Origin: Bremia lactucae
Lineage: Eukaryota; Oomycota; Peronosporomycetes; Peronosporales; Peronosporaceae
Length of the DNA: 39,947 nt
NCBI RefSeq assembly: GCF_004359215.1
Contig: NC_090626.1
Coordinates: 997,570 to 1,037,516 of the forward strand
Reading direction: 5' to 3'
Part shown: positions 30,885-39,947 of the stretch, in pieces
Position numbering within the stretch: the first letter of the stretch is position 1
Layout: each line of letters begins with the position of its first letter
Program-made: the position numbers and the translations under genes
Notes under the pieces: generated by a model
What the model was told of the DNA's origin: nothing
The model's database searches: none
The model's input: only the letters and a program-made list of their open reading frames with translations

Positions 30885-31110
30885 CAGTGTTTCTGCATGG
30901 CCCAGCAACATCTTGCGCCTTGCCTTTTAGCCTTGTATGGTGATGCCGACCACACGGGATTCTATGAAAAACTCGAGCATCGCTACAATATTGCGTGTTT
31001 GCTGAAATACTTTAAGCGTGCAGTGAGGATGAGCCTCAATATTGATTAAGCTCATTTCCCCTACCTCTTCGACCATCATCGGGAGGTGGCCGAGCGCAGG
31101 GACTTGGCTT
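30885..31110 (+). pseudogene. E4 (UFD2/UBE4)-like fragment joined to gag start, A' copy
   Basis: This is the plus-strand equivalent of minus 15448-15680. The E4-like frame (30885-31014) runs in phase into the gag start MSLNID and stops at about 31046. The two copies are nearly identical here. Confidence 0.45.
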
Positions 31111-31359
31111 TATTACATATTGTGTATTAGTATACAGCACATTTAACACTCTCTAAAGCAAGTATTATAAGGAGAGTCTTCTTCTGCACGTACTAGTGTA
31201 CGTGAGTGACGCTCCTGTGCCAAACGCTCTTCCTCTGCAAAAATATCACGCATCGACTTTAAATAATTACTTTTATTCACAGTGGCAGGTGCACCCCAGT
31301 TGGCCATCTGATGAACAAGAGACATGCATCGTCACGGCTTAATGCTGCCAATTTATACA

Positions 31360-32610
31360 TGGCTCGTACTTTCTGAGCCATGGTAATCCAAGGATGACAT
31401 CAAATTTGTCATTGAAATCTAATACGATGAAATCATCATCGTACTGTTTACCGTTTTGAAGTGTATTGGATATTACTTACACGTTTCTTAACCGTCACAG
31501 ATGCGACTGTTGCTAGGCGCACTGTCATCCTCGCTAGTAGGATATCGCGCTCAATAAATTTGAGTCTGCGATCTTCTAGCGATTGGCGTCTAGTAAAATT
31601 ATTCGATGCCCTACAATCGATAACTTAAGTGGCAACTTATTTGACACTTATATTTTCAGGGTGATGAGGCTAACCTCATCCCCTGGGGCAGTTACACACA
31701 ATGTTTGTGTGTGAGGAGCAACTTTAGTCAAAAGACCTGCAAAATCTTTTGACGTTGCTGGATCAGTAGGGCGCTCCGCACCTACTGACCCCGACCCTTT
31801 TTTGACAATCTGCCTTGCCGTTACAATTTCACAACAGCGTCGGATCCGCGTCCTCCACCACTCCTAGCGAGAGGTCGGTGGATGACTAATGATACAACTG
31901 ATCAGGTATCGTGTATGTTGGGCGTAAGCGTGAATGTCACGCTTGCCCTGCTTCAAATCCAGGAGCTCGACTCGAGCCCTGAATTCGGCACGTGGCGGCT
32001 CAAATATTTGTCTGAGCCGGGTCTTAAAGACCTCATACAAGCCAAAGACTAATGGGTCGTTAAGCTTGAGCCTTAAAGCTCAAAATTTGGCACGTCCAGC
32101 TAAATTGGACATGCTAAATCTTACTTTCGTCGCATTATCACTGATACGGCGATCTTCGATGGTTCGTCGTTCAATCCGACGAACCATCTCAAAAGGGAGT
32201 CGCCCTCGACTGCCTTAAACTTAGAGATTTCGATCTTTAAGCTTTCGGGTCGACATGGAAGCGTCGGCCAATTAGCAGCATGTAAATGCTGCTGTCTCAA
32301 CAGGTTTTATCTGTTGAGCACTGTTCTCTCAACACCTCCGTGTGCTGAAAGCCTTGCTCGTGAAGCAAGGCTACTTTCTCTTGAGCCCCGTCGAGTTCGT
32401 GTTAAATGAACTCGGCTATGGCCGCAAGCTGTTCATCTCTGCCCAGAGTGAGCAACATGGCGCCAATGGCTGGCCCGCCTACGACCGAACTTGTTCGTTC
32501 GATCGCTCTCCATTCGAGGTCACTGAAATGAGAAAACCTCTCACGCGTTCCATGATAACCTTCTTGAGGGGCTTGAAAGCTCCCTTCTTCATCATCCAAC
32601 ATGTCCATGT
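31360..32610 (-). pseudogene. gypsy gag and protease, B2 copy
   Basis: It repeats the protease (about 31360-31625, including DCRASNNF) and gag (about 31870-32608) of element 2. The rest of pol is cut off by the junction at 31300. Confidence 0.65.
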
Positions 32611-33249
32611 TGGATGGAACGTGTGTGGGCCGTTGAACGGACTACAACGTGCCCCCATGTGTGACGGAGCACCTTTCACTAGTACTGATCAATACTATTT
32701 AACCTTACACTGATTACAGTGTAGGTTGGGTGCCTCAAAACTTCACTGCACAAGAGTACAGCGGAAGGGATCTAGGTAGCTAAGGGTCTTTAGCTACCAA
32801 AACGTAATTCAATGGATTAGAATTAGGGAAATGTAAAACTGTATTAATATATTTAGTTTCCTACGTAATGATCTTTTATCTACGACTGAACTTATTCTAT
32901 TAATCTCTAATTAAGTATGGCGCATCCTTGCGCATCGCATTATCTTGTCTTGTAAAGATGGCGGGGTTGATTTAGACTAAAATCATCCAATCAATAGAGC
33001 TAATGTCTTATTGCATCAATAATATTATATTTGGTATCATTGGAATTATTTAAGTCAAAATCAATAAAGATAATTCTTTGCTCTTGAGTTCTCACTCCAC
33101 ATGCGACGAGACTGTCTCGCTCCAAGTACGATAGAATACCTGACGTCTCTCGAGCAACTCCATATCCAGCGGACAGGGCTCCATGAATTCGTCTTTGGCG
33201 GACCCCGGACGCTCCTCGTCATTCGCATGCCAAATTTCGGGAATGGGCG

Positions 33250-34605
33250 ATCATACTCTTACTCGCGTCGCCGTCACTTGACGTGGGCAATCCAGTAGGA
33301 TGTCCGACTCCATTGAGACTGCGAAACCGACCTCCTCTCACTCACGACAACATTTGGGAACAAGTCGGAGCGGGCAATGTAAGAGGCACGTCAAGCGCTG
33401 CCGACCGTGACCACATAAGCTCCTAGGTGCTTACCTAACCGCAGAACGGGATATATTGGGTATTCGAAGGCTCACCATCGCCGCCGGTCCAGGGGTCACG
33501 GAGGTCGTCACTCAATTTGTGGAGCGAAGTCTTATCCGGCATGAGGTCGTCTTTTTTTCCAATCGACGGCTCCACCAATTTTCGTGGTCAGCACCGGCTA
33601 CGGTTCCCAATCATCGTATCCTCCTGTTCCTGAAACAAGAAGCTTTCCGATCGACAAAGCGCCATCTCGCATCGCCACTGTAGCAGGTCATTGATCGGCT
33701 CACCGTGAAGAGCGAGACAACGAGGTCGCAACGAGCAGCTCTCGACATCTCCCCGTCTCAGCTGTGGGACCATGGGCACGCGGTCACTGAATACCAGCTG
33801 TGGACACGATATCGCCACGCTACAGCCCAACTCGCATCCCGTACCAAGACTGGCCCACTACGACGTCCGCTCCAACGAGAATGCAAAACAGAACGAAACC
33901 CACGAACGACAACATTTGGGCAAGTCGCAGCCGGCAATGAAAGGGCACCTCAAACCCTACCAACCGTGACCACATAAGCACTATGCTTACCGAAACGCAG
34001 AACGCGATACACCGCGAGTCAAGGCTCACCATCGCCCCGATACAGACGACACGGAGCAAATCACACAAGCTTGAAAAAAATATTATCCGGCATGAGGACG
34101 TCATTATCACCAAGCGACGGCAACACCAATTTACGTGGTCGCACCGACTACCGATCCAAACCAGCGAAGCCTCGATCCGGAAACAAGAAGCTCTCCGAGC
34201 GACAAAACGCCATCACCATCGCCCTGCAGCAGGGCATGGAGCCGAACACCCTGAAGAACGAGACAACCATAGCAACGAGAGCGACATCTCCCCGTCCCAG
34301 CAGTACCACCAGCCACAAGCAATCCTGAACACCAACTGTGGACAATATCGCAACGCTACAGACAACTGCACTTACAGTAAAAAGACTCGCCCCCTACCGC
34401 GTCTGATCTACCAAAAGTAAAGGACGAACGAAACACGAAGCAACCAAACAATTGGGGTTAGTCTCATCATCATTGAGAGAGCTGCCACACAAACATCCAA
34501 CTGCTAACTGGACAGCACCATTCTAACCAGACATACCACGCGCAAACCGGAGTCACCACAACTATTCCAGATACCCAAAAGAACCGAAATCGCCACACAC
34601 GATTG
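33250..34605 (+). repeat. degenerate tandem array, about 560-bp unit (2.4 units)
   Basis: The landmark CGACAACATTTGGG recurs at 33345 and 33907, a 562-bp period. Unit 1 matches B1. Unit 2 (about 33860-34425) is diverged and markedly T-poor and A/C-rich on the plus strand. A partial third unit runs to 34605 and corresponds to the partial unit of B1. A 145-codon plus frame (33983-34420) is open in unit 2, but its product is unrecognised. Confidence 0.7.
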
Positions 34606-34753
34606 CCATACCAGTCACCGTCTGCTTATTATAATTATGTAAAAACTACACATAAATATTTTCTTTGTATGAGTCATTCCGCTGCATCGTAAAATCAGCA
34701 AGCGACAAATTCTATTAAGAAATAAAGAAAAAACGAATACATTTTCGGGACCA

Positions 34754-35320
34754 ATGGGTCTAAGAAGCGCTGCATTAAGAATGCGAGTTCTGTGCCCTAT
34801 CCTATCGATATCAGGAACCCCATCATTTGCAAAACAAAACACGATACTAAATGCACCAATTGAACATAACAGGTTGACCGCAGACTGCATGTCAACCACG
34901 GCGCTGCTAGTTTTCCGAGGACTTGGCGCGGGTCTGGCCTGGACCATTGCCGTGGACGCATATATTCTGGCTAGCGCTAAGGAATCTACGTGGACTCAGA
35001 AAAGTGTCACGAGAGGAGGTTCTTGCAAAACGCGTAATGCTTTCAAATTGTTAAGCTCTCTTTGCAAACGAAACATGCTGGGCTTTGCCAGCTTTCTTGG
35101 GATTTTTGCAGGCGTGAGCTGCAGTCTGGAAAAAGCACGCGAAAAAAACGATGTGCTGAACGAATTTGCAGGAGGCTTTACAGCCGGGTTGGTCTGTATG
35201 CTGCGTGAGTTGCGTGATCCGCGCGCACTACTGACTTCGGCATTTGTGTGTGGCTCTGCGTCGATGGCACTGCACTTTTTTATTCCCGCAGTTGACAAAA
35301 ACGAAACCAGAACACGGTAG
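34754..35320 (+). CDS. Tim17/Tim22/Tim23-family protein (B2 copy)
   Basis: Second copy of the gene at 27075, again 188 codons and intact. It has a handful of amino-acid differences (for example near residues 31-40 and 79), and most substitutions are silent or in the first 80 residues. The membrane region is unchanged. Both copies appear coding-competent, so they are either a recent duplicate pair or two alleles. Confidence 0.7.
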   Translation: MGLRSAALRMRVLCPILSISGTPSFAKQNTILNAPIEHNRLTADCMSTTALLVFRGLGAGLAWTIAVDAYILASAKESTWTQKSVTRGGSCKTRNAFKLLSSLCKRNMLGFASFLGIFAGVSCSLEKAREKNDVLNEFAGGFTAGLVCMLRELRDPRALLTSAFVCGSASMALHFFIPAVDKNETRTR

Positions 35321-35796
35321 TCGTCTACTTCATTAGAATATAAGAAATAGAATAAGTGTTCAGAAACGCTACAGAACTTAATTTGCATGGCTCCTTGCGT
35401 CTTTAAAGTTTGTGCTACAATGCATTGCCTAGACATGGGAACAACCTCTCAATGTGTAAGCGCCGTAATGACTTCTTCTGCGCTAGCTTACTTACTGAAC
35501 GTTTCCGGGTATTGTAATATTTGTAAACGTGTTCGATTAAACTGATCATTGTTAAATCCTGATGTAAGTATTGAAATGTAATAAGCCCAGAATTGATGCA
35601 AGGTTAAGTTTATCCGTATTTTTCAATGCTTGCTCCATGTATTATTTTCTTTAACTTTATTGTCTCGCACACGCCAAATTTGCAGGAAAAAGTGCCGCCT
35701 ATCACTGTTGAAAGCAGACAAGAACACATACGATGAAGTATTTAAAGTGTATTAGGAGCTGGACAAATGGACTTCCATTTAAAACAATTAGCTCTT
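35321..35796. other. intergenic region, B2
   Basis: Counterpart of 27642-28118. No feature was recognised. Confidence 0.5.
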
Positions 35797-36730
35797 CTAA
35801 CGTAGACGGCGGGTGGAAAGCGGGTCCGTTTTACTACTCGCGGTCACCTGAACCGTCGGATCATGCACTTGCTGATTGTGTAAGACATTAAGTTGTTCAC
35901 TTGCGATGCGGGGAAATTCTACACCGTCATGGTGAACGCGTGACGCAAGTTCGAGGCCAGCGTTGGCACCAGCATCCGAATGTAATGGCATATCGGCACT
36001 TTGAAGGTTGCCGCCATGATTTCCAACAAAACGCTATCAATGTCTCGTCCTATACCCCGAAAGTCATCAGCACTGGCGCCTGCAGAGTGATGATGGTGAA
36101 TTGCGTCAATTGGAAGTCAGCGGACTGTCCGAGGTCGGCATTGGCACCTGCATCCGAGTTTAATGGCATTTCTGAATTCTGAAGGTTGCCGATAGCGTTA
36201 GCGGCTGTGTTAGCAGCGTCTTAACGGCTTAAAATTTTGTCCAATCCCCGAAAGTCATCAGCACTGGCGCCTGCAGAGTGATGATGGTGAATTGCGGTTA
36301 ATTGGAAGTCAGCGGACTGTCCGAGGTCGGCATTGGCACCTGCATCCGAGTTTAATGGCATTTCGGAATTCTGTAGGTTGCCAAAACCGTTCACGATTTC
36401 ATCAGCAGTGCCTTTGACGCTTTCAACGTTTCGTGTCGATCCCTGAACGCCATCAGCATTGGTGCCCGCAAACGTAAATTGGTCCTTTGCGGCCAATTGG
36501 GAGTCAAAATTCTCGAGTTCAAAGCTTGGGTCGGATACGATGCCATTATTAATTACTAGCCTTTTCTTGTAGTAGTAGATGTGCTTGTCGCTATCGAGGA
36601 CGTGGCCTTCAGGGTTGTCTACGCCCAGCTGCAGGTTGCGATGGTAATTCAAATTGCGAGAGGCAGCGATTCCAAATATGGTAGTAGCCACGGTCGCGCA
36701 AAAAAACACATTTTTTTTGCAGGGTAACAT
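35797..36730 (-). pseudogene. secreted repeat protein, B2 copy, frameshifted
   Basis: Copy of the gene at 28119-29063, with start ATG at 36730 and its own core promoter. The leader lost two residues through a 6-bp deletion but still looks like a signal peptide. The frame then follows B1 to the end of the first long repeat and breaks at about 36242. Compared with B1, single bases are missing near 36027, 36106, 36222, 36230 and 36241, so the second repeat is out of frame; the C-terminal part (35797-35991) is readable again in its own frame. It may be a genuine pseudogene or a stretch of unpolished sequence. Confidence 0.7.
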
Positions 36731-36762
36731 GTTCGCTGGAATTGAGGATGTGCAGGTTAGAG

Positions 36763-36787
36763 CAAGCAAGTTGTAAAATGGCGAAAA
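36763..36787 (-). promoter_or_regulatory. oomycete-type core promoter (B2)
   Basis: Identical to the B1 box at 29096-29120. Confidence 0.5.
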
Positions 36788-36817
36788 ATAGGTGTTGGCT
36801 GCTTCCTGCTCTTCCAT

Positions 36818-37324
36818 TAAAACATTGCGTTCACTGCAACGTTACAGGCAACATGCGTGGGAGATTTTTAATACGAGGCGATGAAAGACGCATAATGTTC
36901 GTCTGTCTCGGAGATTCTTATGACCAGACGGCAAGTGAGTGGCAAAATGAGCGTTACTCGACCAAGCTGCATCGTCAGCTTCGCCTTCCCCAGTATGCAT
37001 AGCTGGTCTTCGTCAGATTATTTATAACTAGGGTATCGCATCGCTTGTCTGACGGCATTCGAATATTCACCGAGGCTTTGGCTCATAATGGTCGTGTCGA
37101 CTTCAAGAGTAAAGAGACAGCTGTATAAATTTAGAAGATTTTTCACAGCCGAAAGGACAGATGCAAAAGTAGCATTAAATGAAACAGTTGTGATGAATAA
37201 ATTCCCGTTTTTTTAGAAAGGCAGGTAGCAACTATAAATGATTTTTTGTAAAACGCTCCTATTTACTTTATAATACAGTCATCCAACATACATTGCCTCG
37301 GAAGATCAAAACCTCGAAAAGTGT
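36818..37324. other. intergenic region between the two secreted families
   Basis: It includes the upstream flank of the B2 secreted gene, the B2 end at 37216 and about 108 bp of unique sequence. I see no gene. The flank to 37216 repeats 29148-29544. Confidence 0.5.
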
Positions 37325-37516
37325 GGTCGAGAGTACAGCTACCACTAGCTTAAAGCCGAAAGAATAACGGCAAAATAGGCGTTACGTCGCCTTGGATCCA
37401 TGCAACCGCTGCAGATGCATCCTAATGTGTCCAACTTTTGCTATGCGTGATATTTCTATAAATTTGTAGATAAACTACGCTCAGTTGTAAAGCAGGAAAT
37501 CGTGATAACTTTCTTC

Positions 37517-37536
37517 GGTTCATATTACAATTTGCT
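37517..37536 (+). promoter_or_regulatory. oomycete-type initiator plus flanking box
   Basis: TTCATATTACAATTTGC resembles the published oomycete start-site arrangement (GCTCATT-type initiator followed by a CAATTT-type flanking box). It lies about 80-100 bp before ATG 37616. Confidence 0.6.
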
Positions 37537-37615
37537 CGCTCCGGGCAAACAACAGTCAAAAGCAGATTGACCTGTTTGATTTACGCTAAACACCTTCACC
37601 TCAACCTTCGCAATT

Positions 37616-38173
37616 ATGCTTTCCTGCAAAAAAACTTTCGCGCTATGCGCAACTGCGGCTTTGATCATGTCTGGCTTTTCAGAAGTAGAATCCAGCATCG
37701 CAAGTTACAGACGCGGCCTGAGGGAGGGCGCTGTAAGCGGTGAAGGCTACAGCGACAAGATGGATTACAAGAGAAAACACTATGAACACACCGATTCGGA
37801 TGGAGACGTTGGCCACAACGGCGATGATACGGTTTTGTATCAGGACTCGCAGCTACATGACGGGCTCATTGATATCGACCTCGTCGCTAAACTTGAACTT
37901 GCACTTGGGCTATTGCGCGAAGATGGAGTCGACCTTTTGAGCCACCACAACGGCGCCTTACAACATCAGAACGGGGAGTCACCATTGCACTTGGATGACC
38001 TTCTCGAAATCGGCGTCGGTCTTGAAATTGCAATTGATCTGTTGCGCGAAAAAGGAGTCGGCCTTTTGAACCACCACGGTGCTGAACAGCATCAAAACGC
38101 GGAGACGCCATTGCACTTGGATAACATTGTTGACATCGATGCCGATGTAGGAGTTGATTTGCTTTCCGTTTAA
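37616..38173 (+). CDS. secreted RXLR-type repeat protein, effector candidate (copy 1)
   Basis: The product is 185 aa. Residues 1-26 form a signal peptide (MLSCKKTFALCATAALIMSG...). RGLR at 33-36 fits the RXLR position of oomycete host-targeted effectors; no clear EER follows, though an acidic stretch lies at 58-72. Residues about 87-128 and 129-170 are two repeats of an amphipathic Leu-rich block (LLREDGVDLLSHHNGALQHQ and its variant) ending in PLHLD, with a partial third (171-185). There is no enzyme domain. The first 38 residues align without gaps to the secreted protein at 28119. Copy 2 at 39376 differs by one residue, Tyr75 to Asn. Delivery into host cells is inferred from the motif; the function is unknown. 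Confidence 0.8.
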   Translation: MLSCKKTFALCATAALIMSGFSEVESSIASYRRGLREGAVSGEGYSDKMDYKRKHYEHTDSDGDVGHNGDDTVLYQDSQLHDGLIDIDLVAKLELALGLLREDGVDLLSHHNGALQHQNGESPLHLDDLLEIGVGLEIAIDLLREKGVGLLNHHGAEQHQNAETPLHLDNIVDIDADVGVDLLSV

Positions 38174-38187
38174 GCCACGTAGAACAA

Positions 38188-39084
38188 TTCGACTCCGTGA
38201 ATTGGTAGCCGCCTCCATTTGCATAGCCAATCGACAGAAAATGACAAGTATATTCACCGCAGTACCACCACCATCGCGAGTGTTGTTGTTCGGTAGAAAC
38301 AGATAAAGATTATACAATGTGATTATTACATTTTCATATTTTTTCCTAGTGAAGTTTCCAAGTTTTGTAGTTGTCGAAGCATATCGTTCAGGTTTTGAGC
38401 AATCAATTGTAGTCGTCCGAATACAGCCTAAGTGCCAACAATAAGCGACACATTTCTTTGTGATTGAGTGAATGCCCTCGTAAGGTGGTCGGTACTTTCC
38501 GTTTGATAAATTCGAAAGGTCTTGGTGGCTCTAAAGTTATTGGTCTTCTCCCAAAAGCCATTAGCGTGGCATCGCTACGTGGCAGCAGCAACTACAATCC
38601 GCCCTATATTGTTTTCAAAGGCTTTAGTGATGCGTTACGCCGGACGAGCCTGATTTCAGGCTCTGACCGAGTGAATCATTGACGAGGCTATCACCATGTT
38701 ATTGTCTTTTCAATTACCAACATCATCACATCTTGCGTGAGGTATTGAAGGCCTTCCTAACGGGTGCGACCCACATTAACGAGTTTGTTTTTGCCCTTTC
38801 GCTTGAAGGCTACAACACAAAAGATGCGCAAGACGCACAGCTTCATCTCCCGTCGGCCGTTTATGTGATCAGTTCTGAGTTACTAAGCTGCTTTGATGTT
38901 TTTTATAATTTTTTCACGAAAACCTCGAGCGGTCGCAAAGCCACGCAGAAAGGATTTTTTATTATTTCAGTTGCCTTTTCGATACGCCAACCTAAATTGA
39001 AAGCATCTTTGGCATATGGTCTATAACGATTCTTGGCATGCATTCGTAAGAGAACAATTACCTTGCGAAAAATATGATCTGAGA
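38188..39084. other. spacer between the duplicated secreted genes
   Basis: About 900 bp. Plus frames 38464-38682 (72 codons, ATG) and 38679-39026 (115 codons, TTG start) and minus frame 38403-38591 are open but carry no motif I recognise. They may be remnants of a decayed gene or transposon. Confidence 0.35.
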
Positions 39085-39276
39085 GGTCGAAAGTACAGCT
39101 ACCACTAGCTTAAAGCCGAAAGTATAACGGCAATATGGGCGTTACGTCGCCTTGGATCCATGCAACCGCTGCAGATGCATCCTCATGTGTCCAACTTTTG
39201 CTATGCGTGATATTTCTATAAATTTGTAGATAAACTACGCTCAGTTGTAAAGCAGGAAATCGTGATAACTTTCTTC

Positions 39277-39296
39277 GGTTCATATTACAATTTGCT
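39277..39296 (+). promoter_or_regulatory. oomycete-type initiator plus flanking box (copy 2)
   Basis: Identical to 37517-37536. Confidence 0.6.
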
Positions 39297-39375
39297 CGCT
39301 CCGGGCAAACAACAGTCAAAAGCAGATTGACCTGTTTGATTTACGCTCAACACCTTCACTCCAACCTTCGCAATT

Positions 39376-39933
39376 ATGCTTTCCTGCAAAAAAACTTTCG
39401 CGCTATGCGCAACTGCGGCTTTGATCATGTCTGGCTTTTCAGAAGTAGAATCCAGCATCGCAAGTTACAGACGCGGCCTGAGGGAGGGCGCTGTAAGCGG
39501 TGAAGGCTACAGCGACAAGATGGATTACAAGAGAAAACACTATGAGCACACCGATTCTGATGGAGACGTTGGCCACAACGGCGATGATACGGTTTTGAAT
39601 CAGGACTCGCAGCTACACGACGGGCTCATTGATATCGACCTCGTCGCTAAACTTGAACTTGCACTTGGGCTATTGCGCGAAGACGGAGTCGACCTTTTGA
39701 GCCACCACAACGGCGCCTTACAACATCAGAACGGGGAGTCACCATTGCACTTGGATGACCTTCTCGAAATCGGCGTCGGTCTTGAAATTGCAATTGATCT
39801 GTTGCGCGAAAAAGGAGTCGGCCTTTTGAACCACCACGGTGCTGAACAGCATCAAAACGCGGAGACGCCATTGCACTTGGATAACATTGTTGACATCGAT
39901 GCCGATGTAGGAGTTGATTTGCTTTCCGTTTAA
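39376..39933 (+). CDS. secreted RXLR-type repeat protein, effector candidate (copy 2)
   Basis: Second copy of the gene at 37616: 185 aa, identical except Asn for Tyr at residue 75. It keeps the signal peptide, RGLR at 33-36 and both Leu-rich repeats. The other base differences within the coding region are silent. The upstream 290 bp are also duplicated, so both copies should be expressed alike. Confidence 0.8.
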   Translation: MLSCKKTFALCATAALIMSGFSEVESSIASYRRGLREGAVSGEGYSDKMDYKRKHYEHTDSDGDVGHNGDDTVLNQDSQLHDGLIDIDLVAKLELALGLLREDGVDLLSHHNGALQHQNGESPLHLDDLLEIGVGLEIAIDLLREKGVGLLNHHGAEQHQNAETPLHLDNIVDIDADVGVDLLSV

Positions 39934-39947
39934 GCCACGTAGAACAA

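Larger units (their letters stand above)
29546..31299 (-). repeat. repeat A', inverted copy of 15258-17022
   Basis: This is a nearly identical reverse complement of repeat A. It is bounded by the N at 29545 on the left and by the start of B2 on the right, where the junction GTGCACCCCAGTTGGCC shows only a 2-bp (CA) overlap between A and B sequence. It carries the same patchwork as A. Confidence 0.9.
31300..37216 (+). repeat. duplicated segment B, second copy (B2)
   Basis: A direct repeat of 24130-29544. Differences are scattered substitutions, one extra tandem-array unit (about 500 bp net), a 6-bp deletion in the secreted-protein leader, and a cluster of single-base deletions at 36020-36245. 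It ends at AATTCCCGTTTTTT followed by TAGAAAGGC, where B1 instead meets the N. Confidence 0.92.
37325..38187 (+). repeat. duplication C, first copy
   Basis: It matches 39085-39947 at a fixed 1760-bp offset, with only a few base differences. The left edge is GGTCGA at 37325. The right extent is unknown because the second copy meets the window end. It contains the promoter and the whole secreted-protein gene. Confidence 0.9.
39085..39947 (+). repeat. duplication C, second copy (cut by window end)
   Basis: Direct repeat of 37325-38187. Confidence 0.9.

Noticed and set aside
1..39947. CRISPR arrays, rRNA genes or bacterial operons
   Set aside because: No regularly spaced short repeats, no rRNA-like sequence, and gene structure is eukaryotic with introns.

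Overview
The window reads as nuclear DNA of a plant-pathogenic oomycete, probably a Phytophthora or downy mildew relative (Peronosporales). Four things point that way: very short introns (62-72 nt) that restore a conserved kinase frame; oomycete-style initiator plus flanking promoter boxes ahead of secreted-protein genes; secreted proteins with an RXLR or RXLQ motif just after the signal peptide; and abundant degenerate Ty3/gypsy and Mutator-like (MULE) elements. The species cannot be named from the sequence.

Layout. (1) 1-7949: a decayed Ty3/gypsy element on the minus strand, with LTRs at both ends, gag, protease, RT, RNase H and integrase remnants, and an opposite-strand gag-like frame between pol and the 3' LTR. 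(2) 8412-14627: a compact host gene island. It holds an acylated basic protein, a convergent coiled-coil protein, a four-exon sedoheptulokinase carrying an N-terminal Pipsqueak-type HTH region, and a secreted trypsin-like serine protease. (3) 14885-25550: a transposon graveyard. It contains gypsy fragments on both strands, a dead MULE transposase, a short MULE with 51-bp terminal inverted repeats, a second gypsy element, and a 1.76 kb repeat (A) that carries what looks like a captured ubiquitin E4 (UFD2) fragment and a tRNA-like piece. (4) 24130-37216: a 5.4-5.9 kb segment present twice in direct orientation (B1, B2), separated by an inverted copy of A. Each B copy carries gypsy gag-protease, a tandem array of about 560-bp units, a Tim17-family mitochondrial protein gene and a secreted repeat-protein gene; the B2 secreted gene is frameshifted. 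(5) 37325-39947: a second secreted repeat protein with RGLR, duplicated at a 1760-bp offset.

The two secreted families share a gap-free 38-residue leader and a homologous core promoter, but their bodies are unrelated repeat domains. This suggests a modular effector family amplified inside repeat-rich DNA. The only ambiguous base in the window (N, 29545) sits exactly on the B1/A' junction, so the large duplication may be real or may be two haplotypes joined by the assembler. Coordinates of degenerate elements are approximate. Function calls rest on motif recognition by eye; no database search was run.
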